From Pelecanus crispus (lineage: Eukaryota > Chordata > Aves > Pelecaniformes > Pelecanidae), in contig NC_134676.1 in assembly GCF_030463565.1 (NCBI RefSeq), forward strand, positions 28,521,228-28,585,227: a DNA stretch of 64,000 nucleotides, given 5' to 3'. Each line of letters begins with the position of its first letter. Positions within the stretch are counted from its first letter, which is position 1. The notes under the pieces were generated by a model that was not told the origin of the DNA, ran no database searches, and worked only from the letters and a program-made list of their open reading frames with translations. Both the position numbers and the translations under genes were made by a program. Shown piece after piece: positions 1 through 12,112 of the stretch.

Positions 1-591
1 CTGGGGTAAGCAGCTTTGTTTCCTTTCTAGAAGTTTCTCAATTACTTAAAAAATACATTTTTGTTGATAAATTATGAACAGTGATTATATGGGAAGTGGC
101 AGCTTTTTCAGCAAAATACTTGCTCTGTGAATTGAAACATTTTCAAATCGGTTTGAGCTTTGTTTAAAGTGCTTTAAAATAATTTGTAACACATTGGCTA
201 TGTAGCAGTTCTGCAGAGAAACGCAGCAGTTATTGAAAAGTTAAGACTGCCTTCTATTTTCTTTGAAATAAGAAGTAACTCGAGTCTCTTTTTCTGTTGT
301 TTCCTGGAAGTCCTTAGAGAATATCACCTTCCATTTGGGTATTCCCCAAAGACTTCCAACACATCATGTTTAATGTTTTCTAAATAGTGGCATCATAGAA
401 CTGGACTGAGCTTGAATACAAGAGCAGAAAGCGCTACAATACAAGCTGTAAGGACATAAAAAAAAAAGTCTGATCATTGTTCTTTCCTGTTACTTCAGAA
501 AGAGTTGCAAGAATAATTAACTTAAATCTACTTTTCTAGCCTTTAGCAGATTTGCTTTATTTTCAATGTCTGTCTTCCTCTCTAATTCTAG
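1..591 (+). other. CERT1: Intron of CERT1 (3' part)
   Basis: AT-rich DNA that ends in a pyrimidine-rich tract and an AG acceptor at 590-591, directly before the last CERT1 coding exon. I see no coding exon here. Positions 1-10 resemble a splice donor, but the bases before it do not fit the expected end of the preceding CERT1 exon, so I make no exon call there. Confidence 0.7.
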
Positions 592-719
592 TGAACCCAG
601 GAGGATGGGCGCCAGCATCAGTGTTACGGGCAGTGGCAAAACGAGAATATCCAAAATTCTTGAAGCGTTTTACATCATACGTCCAAGAGAAAACAGCAGG
701 AAAGCCTATTTTATTCTAG
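592..719 (+). CDS. CERT1: Ceramide transfer protein CERT, last coding exon (partial gene)
   Basis: CERT (START-domain lipid transfer protein, also called COL4A3BP or STARD11) carries ceramide from the ER to the trans-Golgi for sphingomyelin synthesis. Only the last coding exon is in the window. After the AG at 590-591 the exon opens in phase 1 (a G from the previous exon completes a Val codon). It reads [19 protein letters not shown], then a Lys/Phe-rich helix, and ends GKPILF before the TAG at 717-719. This is the C-terminal helix of the START domain, which closes the ceramide pocket, and it matches the known vertebrate C terminus residue for residue as far as I can recall it. An open frame overlapping this exon in another phase is a shadow. 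The rest of the gene lies to the left of the window. CERT1 tail-to-tail with HMGCR is the conserved vertebrate order. Confidence 0.96.
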
Positions 720-3700
720 TATTAGCAGGTACACATTCATTTTTTTTCATTCTTGATTCACTGTTGTAAACTTAAGGCCAAACAGAAGTACACAATCTAG
801 AAATGGCTTATAATTAGCATGAATTCAGTGTTTAGTTTTAGTGTGTGTATGCAATACACTTTTAAAAAACATTCATGTAATTCATGTGTATTATTAGCAT
901 GAAAGATAAGGGCTGCAGAAGTTATCAAGTATTAGTTTTTGTGGACTTTCACTAGTTTATTTTGCAAGTTTGTGCATACATGTCTAATTTATGTAGAAGT
1001 ATAAAAGGATGAAGTATTGTTTTTTCTCAGCTATCGCAGGCATTTTATACTTGTTTTGAAAAGAACACACACTGAAGTTTCTCCAGAACCTCATGAGGTT
1101 TTGATATCTTAAATTCTACGTATAGTTGCATGTTTGATAGAATATTATGAAGGTCGAAGTATTCATTTATATTAACAGAATAGTTTTGATCTAGAATTGT
1201 TAGTAATGGAACTTTTCTGACAGACCAGTGTTAATTACTGAACTGTTTAAAAGAGTGTGACTTAAATTTTTAGCCTTGCTAATGAGCCTAAGAAAGAAAA
1301 GGGATTTACAGGTGCTTTCTGAAGTCAATGGATGTATTTTAATGGTATAGGTCATGGGGCTAATCTAAAATTAATTTAACATTTAAATGATGATATGACA
1401 TTAGAAGAGGATTTCTTGATCACTTTGGGGGCTGTCTGAATCTGTCAGACAAGCCTTAGCACTAAGTAAGGCTTCACTTAATCTTTGTTAGTGTAGACTC
1501 TTGCTATATGTTTCATTATGTATAACTGTAGTGTCAAACCATCAAATTCCATTTGGTAGTTCTAGTATTACAGCATGATCTGAAAATAAGTTTTTATCAC
1601 TTTTTCTATGCATGACATAGGCTACCTCTGGTTTTGGGTTCTATTTATTATGTCAGACTACAAAACTCTTAGTCATTTGATCCTTCTGCAACAGATAGCA
1701 CTGTAATGGTTCACATTTTTAGTTGTATGTTTTATGTTAGAGAACTAGTGTAGGTGAACCGTTAAAAACACAGCTGTCATGAGCCAGGAGTTCAAACGTG
1801 ATCATAGCAGTGCTGATACTATTTAAGGTGTTTAACAAGTTCTTGTTTTCCTCTTAGTGTTTAAACTTTTCAGTGCTGTATTTTTGTCTTTGCTTACCTG
1901 CAGCAATCGGAACAAGACTGGGTGAGCATTCCACATTGGAGAAGTGACCATGCATAGAGCTCCATGCTGGAACGAAGGATCTACAGTCTTTTTATGGCCC
2001 AAGTTCTAGGCTTTGTATACTGAAGTGAAGAAGTGTTGCGATACCATGAGGCTGAATATTTAACACTAGCGCTCTCCTGCTACCTTTTCTTGCTGAATCA
2101 GTGTGTAATTATAAATACATGTATTGATAACATGTATATGGCTCTGTTTTTATTTGCTTGCTTTAGAAGAGGAAGAACGTGTACAACTTTGAATCACCAA
2201 TGTGGGTTACTGCTTTAATTTTAAACAACTTGCAGAATTTTCACTGTCAACCTTCCTAAGATAATCGCACAGTTTTTGTGCATGTCTAAAAAGCACAAAA
2301 GACAAATGCACATATAGCATACTGTATGTGCTTTATATGCACAAAAATCTGTGGCATTTGGCAGGGGGAGGAACTTCAGTAAAGCCTAGGGGACTTATTG
2401 GCAGGTTTTGTTTTGCTTTGTATAATCATAGTTCATTGCTGCTGGTTTCTATAATGAATCATCTTGTTACATAAAATGTCAGTTAATAACTGAGGGCTGT
2501 CAATATCCTTATGACTTTGCCTTTTCTATTGTCTTACTCTTATGAAGATCTTTGGTTCTGAAGGAGTAAGAGTGTGAAAAGCTTTATTTTTTTCCAGATA
2601 TCTTTATATTTCTATTGTATTTTTTAGTTATGTAATATGTGGTACAGAATTTTTGTTATTAAACATGATCCAGAAATATCTAGGAAGATTCTGTATGAGA
2701 GGGCAAGAGACTGCCTGAAAGCTAGAAATCATCTGTCCATGCTATATGTGGACTGCTTTCTTGCATGATATCCAGGACTTTCCCGAAGCTGTGAGAAGGT
2801 ACACTATAATATTTATTGAACTACATAAGACAACATTCCCAGTCTAGAATGAGGATGAATACATTATTTTCAGATCCTGCATGGGTTTTCCTCATCTTAA
2901 TAAAGCCATGCTATGAGGTTCACGTAGAAAATTACTTGCCTTTTGATGAAAAACCTGTCAGAGCTATAAGGATGTGTAGCTCTTACTGGAAAGTTCCCTT
3001 TAGTTGCTGTGAGAATTTAAATGTCAGATATTTGCCTGCCTTTGATTCTGGAGGTGCTTATTAGGAGAGGACTGTGGCAGACTGGTACTGACTTCGACAT
3101 CTTTTATCCATGTCGTGTAGTTGGAAACTCTTCGAAGACTGCTCAGTGTTTCACTAACCCATGTATCTTGAGAAAAAAGTTTCAGATATATTTTTTTCAA
3201 AAGAAAGCTGAAAGTCTTTTATTTGATATAGTATGGTAGGTGCCTGAAAATAAATATAATATAGTAACTTAAGATTTGGTAAACGATTCAATGTGATCTG
3301 CACAGTGTTGAAAAACTTTATCTGTTCATCTTCTCTGTAGAGATGAGATCATACATAACATGATTACACATGCATGCAGATTTCATGCTCCATAACTCTT
3401 CCCTTTTTATTTGCCTTTCTCTAATGGTGTGCATGGAATATGCCTTATTACAGAGTTATTCTGTTAATTTGAATATGTAGAAAAGTGCCTATATGGTAAT
3501 ACTAGTAAGGCAAATAAGATGAAAATTTGTACATGTTTACTGTATCACCAGTGAGCATTTTATATAATGATGTTTAAAAAAAAAAAAAAAAAAAACTTAT
3601 ACCTCAAATGTACTTCATCTTTTTACAATCAACCGAGCAATGGTTCATAGCCACTGATGGGAACTTAAAAAAAAAAAAAAATCCAAAATGTAAAGAGTTT

Positions 3701-3895
3701 AACTCCTTATTTGCCATTTCTGGTAATTGTTGGAACACAGGCGAGTTTATTAATTTAATTGGAAAGCTTTATTTTACAAAGGTATGGAAAGTTTACAAGG
3801 CAGTATATAAACTTATATCATTAGTTGCATTTGCACTAAATGTGATGTACTTTTGCAATTTATTCTGTAAATAAAATTACACTACAGATTACTAT
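720..3895 (+). other. CERT1: CERT1 3' untranslated region
   Basis: AT-rich sequence after the CERT1 stop with no credible coding potential; the small open frames at 2.0-3.9 kb look random. It includes a run of 20 A at 3576-3595 and a run of 13 A near 3668. The call of one long UTR rests on the AATAAA at 3870-3875 and on vertebrate CERT1 mRNAs having multi-kilobase 3' UTRs. An earlier poly(A) site cannot be excluded. Confidence 0.55.
3870..3875 (+). terminator. CERT1: Candidate poly(A) signal of CERT1
   Basis: Canonical AATAAA about 3.15 kb downstream of the CERT1 stop, in an AT-rich context with T-rich sequence following. It is the best signal I noticed in the region. Not verified by transcript ends. 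Confidence 0.5.
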
Positions 3896-6800
3896 TTGTA
3901 AAGAATACGTTTTACTTTTAGATAAAGGCACTGGTACTTCACTACAGCTAGCCCTGCCCAATCAGAGTTGTAAGAGGCTTCTTAAAGAATATGGAAGGAC
4001 TTGCAGGATTGAGAAATCGGTATTAATTGACCTCTTGTAAAAAGAAATGAAAAAAGGCCATTCTCTGTAGGCCTCTCAGATTGTCTGTGTGCAAGTAGCT
4101 ATTAGATCCTTTCTTCTGGAAGGGATCTTGCTTTTGTAATTTTATAAAATTTGCCCTGTGTCTTGAGCCCATCCCTCTTTTTAGCCACTGCCATGTATCT
4201 CTGCACTTCTTCCTGTTAATGGATCGGCAGTATTTATATAGCTGTGGTGGTCTTTGCAGAAGCAGCTCATGACTCTAGAATGGATGTTTTTATAAGCTGA
4301 ACCGATTTGAAGGGCTGAGAATGCAGCAATCTTCTCCATCAGATAGCGTTCTCTGAATATCTGTGTCTGTTCAGAGAATTTGAATGTTGCCAAACTAGAT
4401 CTGAAGGAAATGACTTGATAGAACTTGTATTGGTAATGAGGTTGAGATGGTCATTGTTATCCTGTCTGAGAATCTGAACATCTTTCTTTGACAAATTTAT
4501 CTGTGAAAAATGTGATGCACTTTGGGGGAAAAAAAAAAAAAAATTACCTTTTACTTAATTGGGCTGAGCTGGCTTATCTGAAGTTGTGCAGATCCTCTTT
4601 AAACTAATCAGATTGTCCACCTGTATTTTTGTCAAGTTGTACAGATAATGCTGTATTTGAATTGCCACTGTTCATCTACAGACTTAAAACATGAATCATA
4701 TTTTTGAGTACCTTGAGTGTGTAAAGTGTAACTGTTTGTTCTATAATAGCTTTATGATCCTAATGATAAGTTTTAAAAATTAAAAGAAGTTGGCTCTTCC
4801 ATGTTACAATCACAAATTTAAAACTAGTATTTAAAAGTGAAAAGTATTAAAAATTATGAAGAAAAATCCTGGTTTGTAGTTATTTTTAACTTTCAGTGCT
4901 TTGGAGAAACTTATTTAAAACATTTTACCTTTTAACCAACTTTTAGATGATGTATAAAGCTATATACAATATTATAATGTATGGAAAACATTTAACAGGA
5001 AAGCAATTTGTATTACTGAGGTTACTGAGATGAAAACTTGAATGCCACATTAGTTCATATATCAGAAAACTCAATTTGTGCTAGCGTATCAGAGGCATGT
5101 TAGAAGATATTCCTGTAGAGTCTAGTCTTAATATAGAGCACTTCCTAAGTATTTCAGCTCTTGTCTTTGTACAGAATTAACAGCATTGTGGAAGCTTCCA
5201 TGGGAAGAGTAAGAGATCAGGACTGAGGAGTGCCAGAGGATAAACTTGTGGCTTTTTGTAAAGTATGAAGAATTTTTAAGAACTGAGATGAGCTTCTGTA
5301 GAGCAAGCTTTCTTAATAGCCGAAGTAGCTGGTGCCTAATGTATCAGTAACAATCCTGCCTTTATTCATTACGCAGGGATTTCTACTTTTTATATGGTAA
5401 TCAGTAAAGTTGCGGAAAACTTACAAGTATGCAGGACTGGAGGAAAAGCTTGAAATAATAGAAGGCATTACTTGCACAAAAAGAAAACTTACCTTAAGCT
5501 CAGCTGCATCAGGCCTGGGGTAATACATTGCAACAAATAGAGAGTCCTGAACTAAGCCCTGCCTTTGAACAATGCAACTATTTTAGCTGGCAAAAAGAAA
5601 TCCCCCAAAATAAAATGAATACTGTCACATTCTTTGTCCCATATGTTATGTGTGTAATTTAAAAAATACGTACTTTACAGTAAGGAGAGGTTGAGCATTT
5701 CTGTAGCTGTCTGTATTGACCCTAGATAATGAATGATAACTAATTGGGGTTATGCCATGCAATTTACCAGTGTGTATTACTAATAGTACTGTTATTATCT
5801 TTAGTCTCCAGCTATAAAAGCTAAGTTTCATAGGAGGAGAAAAGTACATTTCATTAAATAAAAGAAAGGGATACACTTTTTGAGCATTAGGTGCCTGGAA
5901 GTGTCCATTTTTCTTCAGCTGTAGCCGTTTTTTTTTCTCTGCATACCTGCCTCTTTGTGCATGCACTGCAGCTAGAATAAGAAAGGCCAGTAATGTGGAT
6001 TACTGTAATTTTTAAGGCTGAAACTAATTCTCCTTAAAAAGAACTATTTTAAATTATTGGGTTTTGAGAACTTAGACCAAGCAATAGTCAGACCTATTGT
6101 CACCTAAACTATAAAAACTTCACTTCAGTTATGAACTTCCCATTCAATTCTCCTTTTGCTTGAGCTTGTCTGCCTGAAATTCCATGGGGGATTTTCCTCC
6201 CTATCGTGACTAACATCAACCTTCCATGATTTGCTTGCCCCTCCACTGAGAAAGAAGTTTGGAAGGTGAATTACCAAGTGAGTTCCTTTCAGATGCAATG
6301 GGAAGGACCTGCATACTTAGTGTTTTCTGTGCATCTTTGTACTTAAAACTACGTTTTTGAAAAGCTGGCACACAATGTTCAACTCTTCTGATCCACTGGA
6401 CTTCTTTCTAAAATTTCATGTCACAAGAGACAAGCCGTGGGTCGTGGAAGTCTCTGGCAAGTGATTCCTAACCAGTGTTACGGCGGCAGGATACAACAAC
6501 CCTGAGGATTCCCACCCGCCAGGGTGGGAGTGCAGCTGAATCGCAGAGCAACCCAGCATGTTCAGCTCCCGGGTGCAGGCAGAGCTTGGGGACCTACCCT
6601 GGAAGTTACAGCCTGTAACAGTAATCCTAAAGAATTCCAGACTTGGAGGCCAAGGTTAGCATGCTGTCTGAGGAGGGTGAGTCATGCCTGCGCATGAACA
6701 GAAGAATTGTAGGTGTGTCTGTATCCTCCAGAAAATATTTCAAGTCTAGGTAATTAGTGGTCGCACAGGTCCCCTCACAGCTTGTACCTATTGGAAAATC

Positions 6801-7934
6801 ACTTCTACGTGTTCAACGTAATGGTGTTCTCCAGCCAGTGTTAAAGTACGCAGTTGTCCTGTGCCCCTTGTGTAGGTAGAGCCTGCATCAGTGGAACACT
6901 TGAGACTCTGCACTCTGTGAGCACTAATGCAGTTGCTTATCCTGTCCAAAGTCCGGTGTTGAAAATGTAGCTGTTAAAAGGCTTTTTTTGAAGATTTTTG
7001 TGGGAGTGGTCATTGCCTTTAGTTGTTAAGAGTTGTGTGGTGCTAAAGGGTGGCAATGTCTCTGACAGGTTGGTGCATTTTTGTAATGGGTAAAATGGTT
7101 GCCTTCTGTAAAGAACTTCAGAAATTTAAATAAGCTTCTCCATCTTTGTTGGTATTTGAAAACTCTCAAACCTAATTCAAATATCATTGAAATATAGGGA
7201 AGGTAACTAACCATCCTGCTGTCAAGAGTGGTGCTAAACCAAAATCATCACTTGTTCAATTAGCATCTGTGTGATGCTCTTAATTGTTTAATGTGACAAT
7301 TTTCAATATTGCTGTCAGGTGTGAGAAGTCTAATAGTAAAAAAAAAAAAACATGTAATTTACTGCTTTCTCATTAACTAAGACTGCTGTACCCAACTTCA
7401 GTGGAAAAAGATGGAACAGCATTAAGATTAGAAAACCTCTTGCAATTGTAATACTGCTAAATTGTTTTCCAATTCTAACTTTGGTTATATCAGAAACAGT
7501 TTCACTGAAGTACCTCGAGTCCTTGCTGTTCCTGTTACATATACTATTACTTTACTATTCTGTTGTAAATAGGTGTACACTCGCTCTTTTATACTATGTA
7601 GTTCCTGGTTTTATGCTTGTGTTAACCTTTAATGCAGGAGGTGTTTATTAACTTCATGTATTACCTAAAAGAAAAACAGATGACTGGGTAGGATACATGA
7701 ATGGTGCTTTAAAAAAAAGAAGCAAGCAAGCAGCATTGGGATGTGGGTAGACAGAAAGATGGATTCCAGCAAGTCTGACACGTTTGGAGTTAGGCAATAT
7801 GCTTTCTAACAGACATCTCCCCAACAGGAGAAGGAAGACCAGCAATACTGATGTTTTGAATAGGATTAATTTAAAAAAGTGTCCACTTTTGTTCACATGC
7901 ACAAGAGAAGGAAAAAACACTCAATAACTACAGT
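3896..7934. other. Intergenic region between CERT1 and MED18
   Basis: Mostly AT-rich, with no exon, tRNA or clear repeat that I recognise. About 6420-6900 is more GC-rich than its surroundings and could hold an old unrecognised repeat, but I see no terminal repeats or coding similarity. A-runs occur at 4530-4543 and 7339-7350. Confidence 0.5.
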
Positions 7935-7958
7935 TGACAAAACAGTGATATGTAGTCC

Positions 7959-7964
7959 TTTATT
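7959..7964 (-). terminator. MED18: Poly(A) signal of MED18
   Basis: TTTATT on the + strand reads AATAAA on -, 80 bp after the MED18 stop codon. This gives a very short 3' UTR, with cleavage expected around 7935-7945. Confidence 0.7.
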
Positions 7965-8043
7965 CCCCTCAAAAGGCATTTTAGAAAAACACCCTCTGCA
8001 GGAACACTAACAAAACCAATGCCTTAACTGCCCAGATTTTTAA

Positions 8044-8936
8044 TCACATTAGCCTTTTGGGGTCAATTTTTTCCAGGTGCACTAGAGGCTTCAGTTGCTC
8101 GGCAAAGTTCCTCATGTCGTCAGAAACCACATCCTGTCCTGCTGGCGCTACCACGTTGAGCTCCACCAGGTAGGAGAGGGAGAGTGGCTCAATGCTCTCC
8201 GTGTTTCCCGGCATTAGGATGCGGAAGATCTTGTACACCACAATCTTCATGATGCCCTTGCGGAACACGTGCCCTTTGGCCACAAACTCGTGGTCCATGC
8301 GGAAGCCCATCTCCACCAGAAAGTCCGTCAGGTTGTCCGAAGTAGCGATGTCCACGCAGTTGCGCACCAGCGCGTGGCGGTTCTTGTCGCCTATTTCTGG
8401 CTGGCCCAGGTAGCGCAAATGCCAGGGCATGCCGCTTTTGTCCATGGACCGCCGCGCCCGCAGCACGAAGGGGCTGGCCTGCTGCCCCTTCAGCAGGAAC
8501 ACCATCTCGTGGTCCAGAAAGGTCTCCGGCTCCATGTTGTCGCACAGGCCGCGCAGGCGGTGCAGCAGGCTCTCCAGGCTCTGGTCCAAAACGCTTCCTG
8601 CGGCGGGCGGAGACGGGTTACCCCCTCCCCTCCTCTGCTCTCCCCTCCCGGCTGAGCGGGGCTTTCAGCGAAGCCTGGGCGATCGCAGCCCTCCCCCAGC
8701 CCGCCTGTGTCCACCTCCCCTCCCCAGCCCCCCCCCGACCCGGCTCCCCGGGGGCTGCCCCTCGGTCGAGGCGGCAGCGGCCCTGCAGGCCCGTGGCCCC
8801 GCCGGGCGCTCTCCTCGGCGGCAGGAGGGAGCTGCTTTGCCGGCCCGCCCGCCCGCCGCTTACCTTGGAGCAGGTACTCCATCATGTTGATGGTGCCGCC
8901 CGTGACGGGCATCATGGTAACGGGGGGCGCCTCCAT
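8044..8936 (-). CDS. MED18: Mediator complex subunit 18, complete, two coding exons
   Basis: MED18 is a Mediator head-module subunit. With MED20 it forms a beta-barrel pair tied to MED8 and helps Mediator contact RNA polymerase II. Coding exons on -: 8936-8864 (24 codons plus one base) and 8597-8044. The 266-bp intron has a GTAAGC donor and a GCAG acceptor. The product is 208 aa, the same as the human protein. It starts MEAPPVTMMPVTGGTINMME, runs across the junction as LLQ-GSVLDQSLESL, and ends HLEKIDPKRLM. The core (DNMEPETFLDHEMVFLLKGQ, GDKNRHALVRNCVDIATS, FRMDHEFVAKGHVFRKG) is almost identical to mammalian MED18. The start has a strong CACC-ATG-G context. A retained intron, a CpG-island promoter and an intact frame argue for a working gene and against a retrocopy. 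Its place between CERT1 and HMGCR is unexpected, because human MED18 is on 1p. Confidence 0.97.
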
Positions 8937-9640
8937 GGTGCGGACCCGGCCGGGGGGCTGAGGGCGGGCGGCGGGAAGGCGGAGGGAGCGGCGGGAAGGC
9001 GGCGGCGCGAGCGGCGGGAAGGCGGCGCCACCTGGCGGCCCGGCGGTGCCGCGCCGGCCCTGCCCGCTGAGGCGCGGAGGGTGGCGGCCGTGGCCGGTGG
9101 CTGCGCGGAGCCGCGGGCGGCGGCCCGCCCTGCGCGGCCCTGAGGGACGCCGAGGCTCGGCCCTGGGGGACGCCTCGGCTCGGCCCTGAGGGACGCCGCG
9201 GCTCCGCCCTGGGGGACGCCGCGGATGGGCGCGGGGGAGCGGGAGGCCGACGGGCGGGCCCGGCCCTGTGGGGTGACCGCTGCTTCAGCGAGCGGTGGGC
9301 AGGGGCCGGGGCGGCGGGAGCAGCCCCCGCTGTAGCTGTACCCACAGCGCAGTGCCTGCCCCCGGGTTTCGTAACGCCGTGAGAGCCGTACGCCTAACAC
9401 GGTGCGTAAAAGCTTGGTCAGCAGTACCCGGTTTGCCTCTTGCTGCCTGTCAGTGGGTGCGTGTCGGTCCGCCCCTCTACCAGAAGGTGCAGGGCGGGGA
9501 GGTCGGGCAGCGGCGCGCTGCGGCCTGGCTCTCCGGCACCGCTGGCGACCTGGGTGGCAAATTGTTCTCGCGGGGGGGAATGGGAGCCGTACATCGGCTT
9601 GGCAAGGCAGAAATCCCGCCGGGCGGGTTTCTCATCTGGA
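8560..9640. promoter_or_regulatory. MED18: CpG island covering MED18 exon 1 and promoter
   Basis: Dense CpG and GC-rich sequence from exon 2 through the intron and exon 1 and upstream of the MED18 start (8936). Many overlapping long open frames here come from base composition only. No TATA box is evident. It is presumably the MED18 promoter; whether it also fires to the right on + is unknown. Confidence 0.75.
9136..9224. repeat. GC-rich minisatellite, 23-bp unit, about 4 copies
   Basis: Four tandem units of 23 bp at 9136-9158, 9159-9181, 9182-9204 and 9205-9224 (the last slightly short). Each begins GGCCCTG or CGCCCTG and includes GGGACGCC. Units 1 and 3 carry 'CTGAGGGA' and units 2 and 4 'CTGGGGGA', an ABAB pattern that suggests duplication of a two-unit block. 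It lies about 200 bp upstream of the MED18 start. Confidence 0.85.
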
Positions 9641-10398
9641 CGCTGCAGGTGCTGCACCCTTCTTTCCAGATGGAAAAGCCTCCCTTTTCAAAACGCAGCA
9701 GAAGTGCTCAGTATGTATCAGTTCAATCAGGTCCTCCAGATCCCAAACCTAGAGTTATAATTTTTTTTTTTTTTTCCTTAGCTGTTTTTATAACAAGCCT
9801 TCATGTCACATGGAAAGTAAACGATATATCTGTCTTCCCTTTACGGGTAACTCCACACAGTGGTGGTGTCCCCTGCCTCCCCCACATAAATTATATAAAT
9901 ATTAGCACAAGCCAAACACCTGCAACTGAGAAACGGCATGCGCATACTCTCCCAGCGCAGTAATAATTTGCATCAGCCCTGATATATGGGAGCTAGCTTG
10001 GAGTACAGCTACGCAGTTGAATGGGGGTGACTTCAGGGGCACGGTGCGGTCCAGGAGGGACCTGACTGTTGCTGCAGCTGGAAGCACACCCCAGGTAGCT
10101 GCCACAGCGCATACACATTGCACACACTTCCCCGATTACAGGTAAGAGGCCTGTGTTCAAATAAGGAAGAAAACAGTCAACAAAATGTTTGGGTAATGGT
10201 TTAAAAGCTTCCTCACGCTTCTCAGAGCAAAAAACAGGTTTTCTCTTGTACACAGATCAGCTTTAGTTAATGTGCTTGTAATACAGTTAGAATGAAAGAA
10301 TATAGAGAAAGATAACTAGGAAAAGTAAAAATGAGTCAAAAATGCACTTCAGTGTTTCGCAAGGGATAGTTTCTCAGGTTCACTTCTTTCTGTGGTGA
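9641..10398. other. Intergenic, nothing recognised
   Basis: Mixed-composition sequence between the MED18 CpG island and a CR1 element, with a T-run near 9762-9776. No exon or repeat that I can name. Confidence 0.5.
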
Positions 10399-12112
10399 TA
10401 GAATCATAGAATCATAGAATCGTTTAGGTTGGAAAAGACCTTTAAGATCATCCAGTCCAACCATTAACCTACACTACCAAGTCTACTCTAAGCCAGTCAA
10501 GGGCAGACTAGACTAAACCATGTCCCAAAGTGCCACATCTACCCGTTTTTTGAACACTTCCAGGGATGGGGACTCCACCACCTCTCTGGGCAGCCTGTTC
10601 CAATGCTTCACCACCTTTTCCGTAAAGAAATTTTTCCTAATTTTCAACCTAAACCTGCCCTGGCGCAGGATGAGCCCATTTCCTCTCATCCTATCGCTAA
10701 CTACTTGGGAGAAGAGCCCAACACCCACCTCACTACAGCCTCCTTTCAGGTAGTTGTAGAGAGCGATAAGGTCTCCCCTCAGCCTCCTCTTCTCCAGGCT
10801 AAACAACCCCAGTTCCCTCAGCCGCTCCTCATAAGACTTGTTCTCCAGACCCTTCACCAGCCTTGTTGCCCTTCTCTGGACACGCTCCAGCACCTCAATG
10901 TCTTTCTTGTATTGAGGGGCCCAAAACTGGACACAGTATTCCAGGTGCGGCCTCACCAGTGCCGAGTACAGGGGGACAGTCACCTCCCTGCTTCTGCTGG
11001 CCACACTATTCCTGACACAAGGCAGGATGCTGTTGGCCTTCTTGGCCACCTGGGCACACTGCTGGCTCATGTTCAGCCAGCTGTCTACCAACACCCCCAG
11101 GTCCTTTTCTGCCAGGCAGCTTTCCAGCCACTCTTCCCCAAGCCTGTAGCGCTGCATGGGCTTGTTGTGACCCAAGTGTAGGACCTGGCACTTGGCCTTG
11201 TAAAACCTCATACAGTTGGCCACGGCCCATCGATCCAGCCTGTCCAGGTCCCTCTGCAGGGCCATCCTACCCTCCAGCAGATCGACACTCCCACCCAGTT
11301 TGGTGTCATCTGCAAACTTACTGAGGGTGCACTCGATCCCCTCATCCAGATCATTGATAAAGATATTAAACAAGGCTGGCCCCAAAACAGAGCCCTGGGG
11401 AACACCGTTCGTGACTGGCTGCCAACTGGATTTAACTCCATTCACTACAACTGTCTGGGCTCAGCCACCCAGCCAGTTTTTTACCCAGCGAAGACTACGC
11501 CCGTCCAAGCCATGAGCTGCCAGCTTCCCAAGGAGAATATTGTGGGAGACGGTGTCAAAAGCTTTGCTAAAGTCCAGGTAAATGACATCCACAGCCTTTC
11601 CATCATCTACCAGGCGGGTCACCAGGTCATAAAAGGAGATCAGGTTGGTCAAGCAGGACCTGCCTTTCATGAACCAGTGCTGGCTGGGTCTGATCCCCTG
11701 GTTGACCTGCACTTGCCTGTTGAGTTCACTCAATATGAACCTCTCCATAATCTTCCCCGGCACCGAGGTCAGGCTGACAGGCCTGTAGTTCCCCGGGGTC
11801 TTCCTTCCGGCCCTTCTTTTAGATGGGCGTCTCATTGGCAAGCCTCCAGTCATCAGGGACCTCCCCTGTTAACCAGGACTGCTGATAGATGATGGAGAGT
11901 GGCTTGGCAAGCTCCTCTGCCAGCTCCCTCAGTACTCTCGGGTGGATCCCATCTGGCCCCATAGACTTGTGAGCATCCAGGTGGCGTAGCAGGTCATTAA
12001 CTGCTTCCTCCTGGACTATGAGGGCTCCATTCTGCTCCCCATCCCTATCCTCTAGCTCAGGGGCCTGAGTACCCTGGGGATGACTGGTCTGGCTGTTACA
12101 GATACAGATTAC
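10399..12112 (-). mobile_element. CR1 LINE, 5'-truncated, about 1.7 kb, with reverse transcriptase
   Basis: Read on -, this is the 3' part of a CR1 retrotransposon. It starts near 12112, inside the region before the RT domain (HLDAHKSMGPDGIHPRVL, ELAEELAKPLSIIYQQSW). It passes through RT motifs ([53 protein letters not shown]; catalytic FADDTKLGG) into the C-terminal CR1 region ([52 protein letters not shown]). It ends at the 3' UTR and tandem ATTCTATG tail near 10399. Breaks are few: a one-base insertion near 11790, an in-frame TAA near 11820 and an in-frame TGA near 11462. About 310 codons downstream remain open, so the copy is fairly young. The usual CR1 truncation removes ORF1, the endonuclease and the promoter, so it cannot move by itself. 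Confidence 0.95.

Noticed and set aside
1-10. Possible splice donor (CTGGG|GTAAGC) of a CERT1 exon at the left edge
   Set aside because: The last CERT1 exon begins in phase 1 and must follow an exon ending in a codon series like VAQ plus G; the few bases visible do not fit, and there is too little sequence to judge.
566-769. 67-codon open frame over the CERT1 last exon
   Set aside because: It is a shadow frame. The real reading, phase-shifted, gives the CERT C terminus ending at 719.
6420-6900. GC-richer block that might be a solo LTR
   Set aside because: I could not find matching terminal ends, a poly(A) signal arrangement or a target-site duplication, so no element is claimed.
8860-9963. 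Long open frames up to 222 codons beside MED18
   Set aside because: Same composition artefact; frames overlap each other on both strands.
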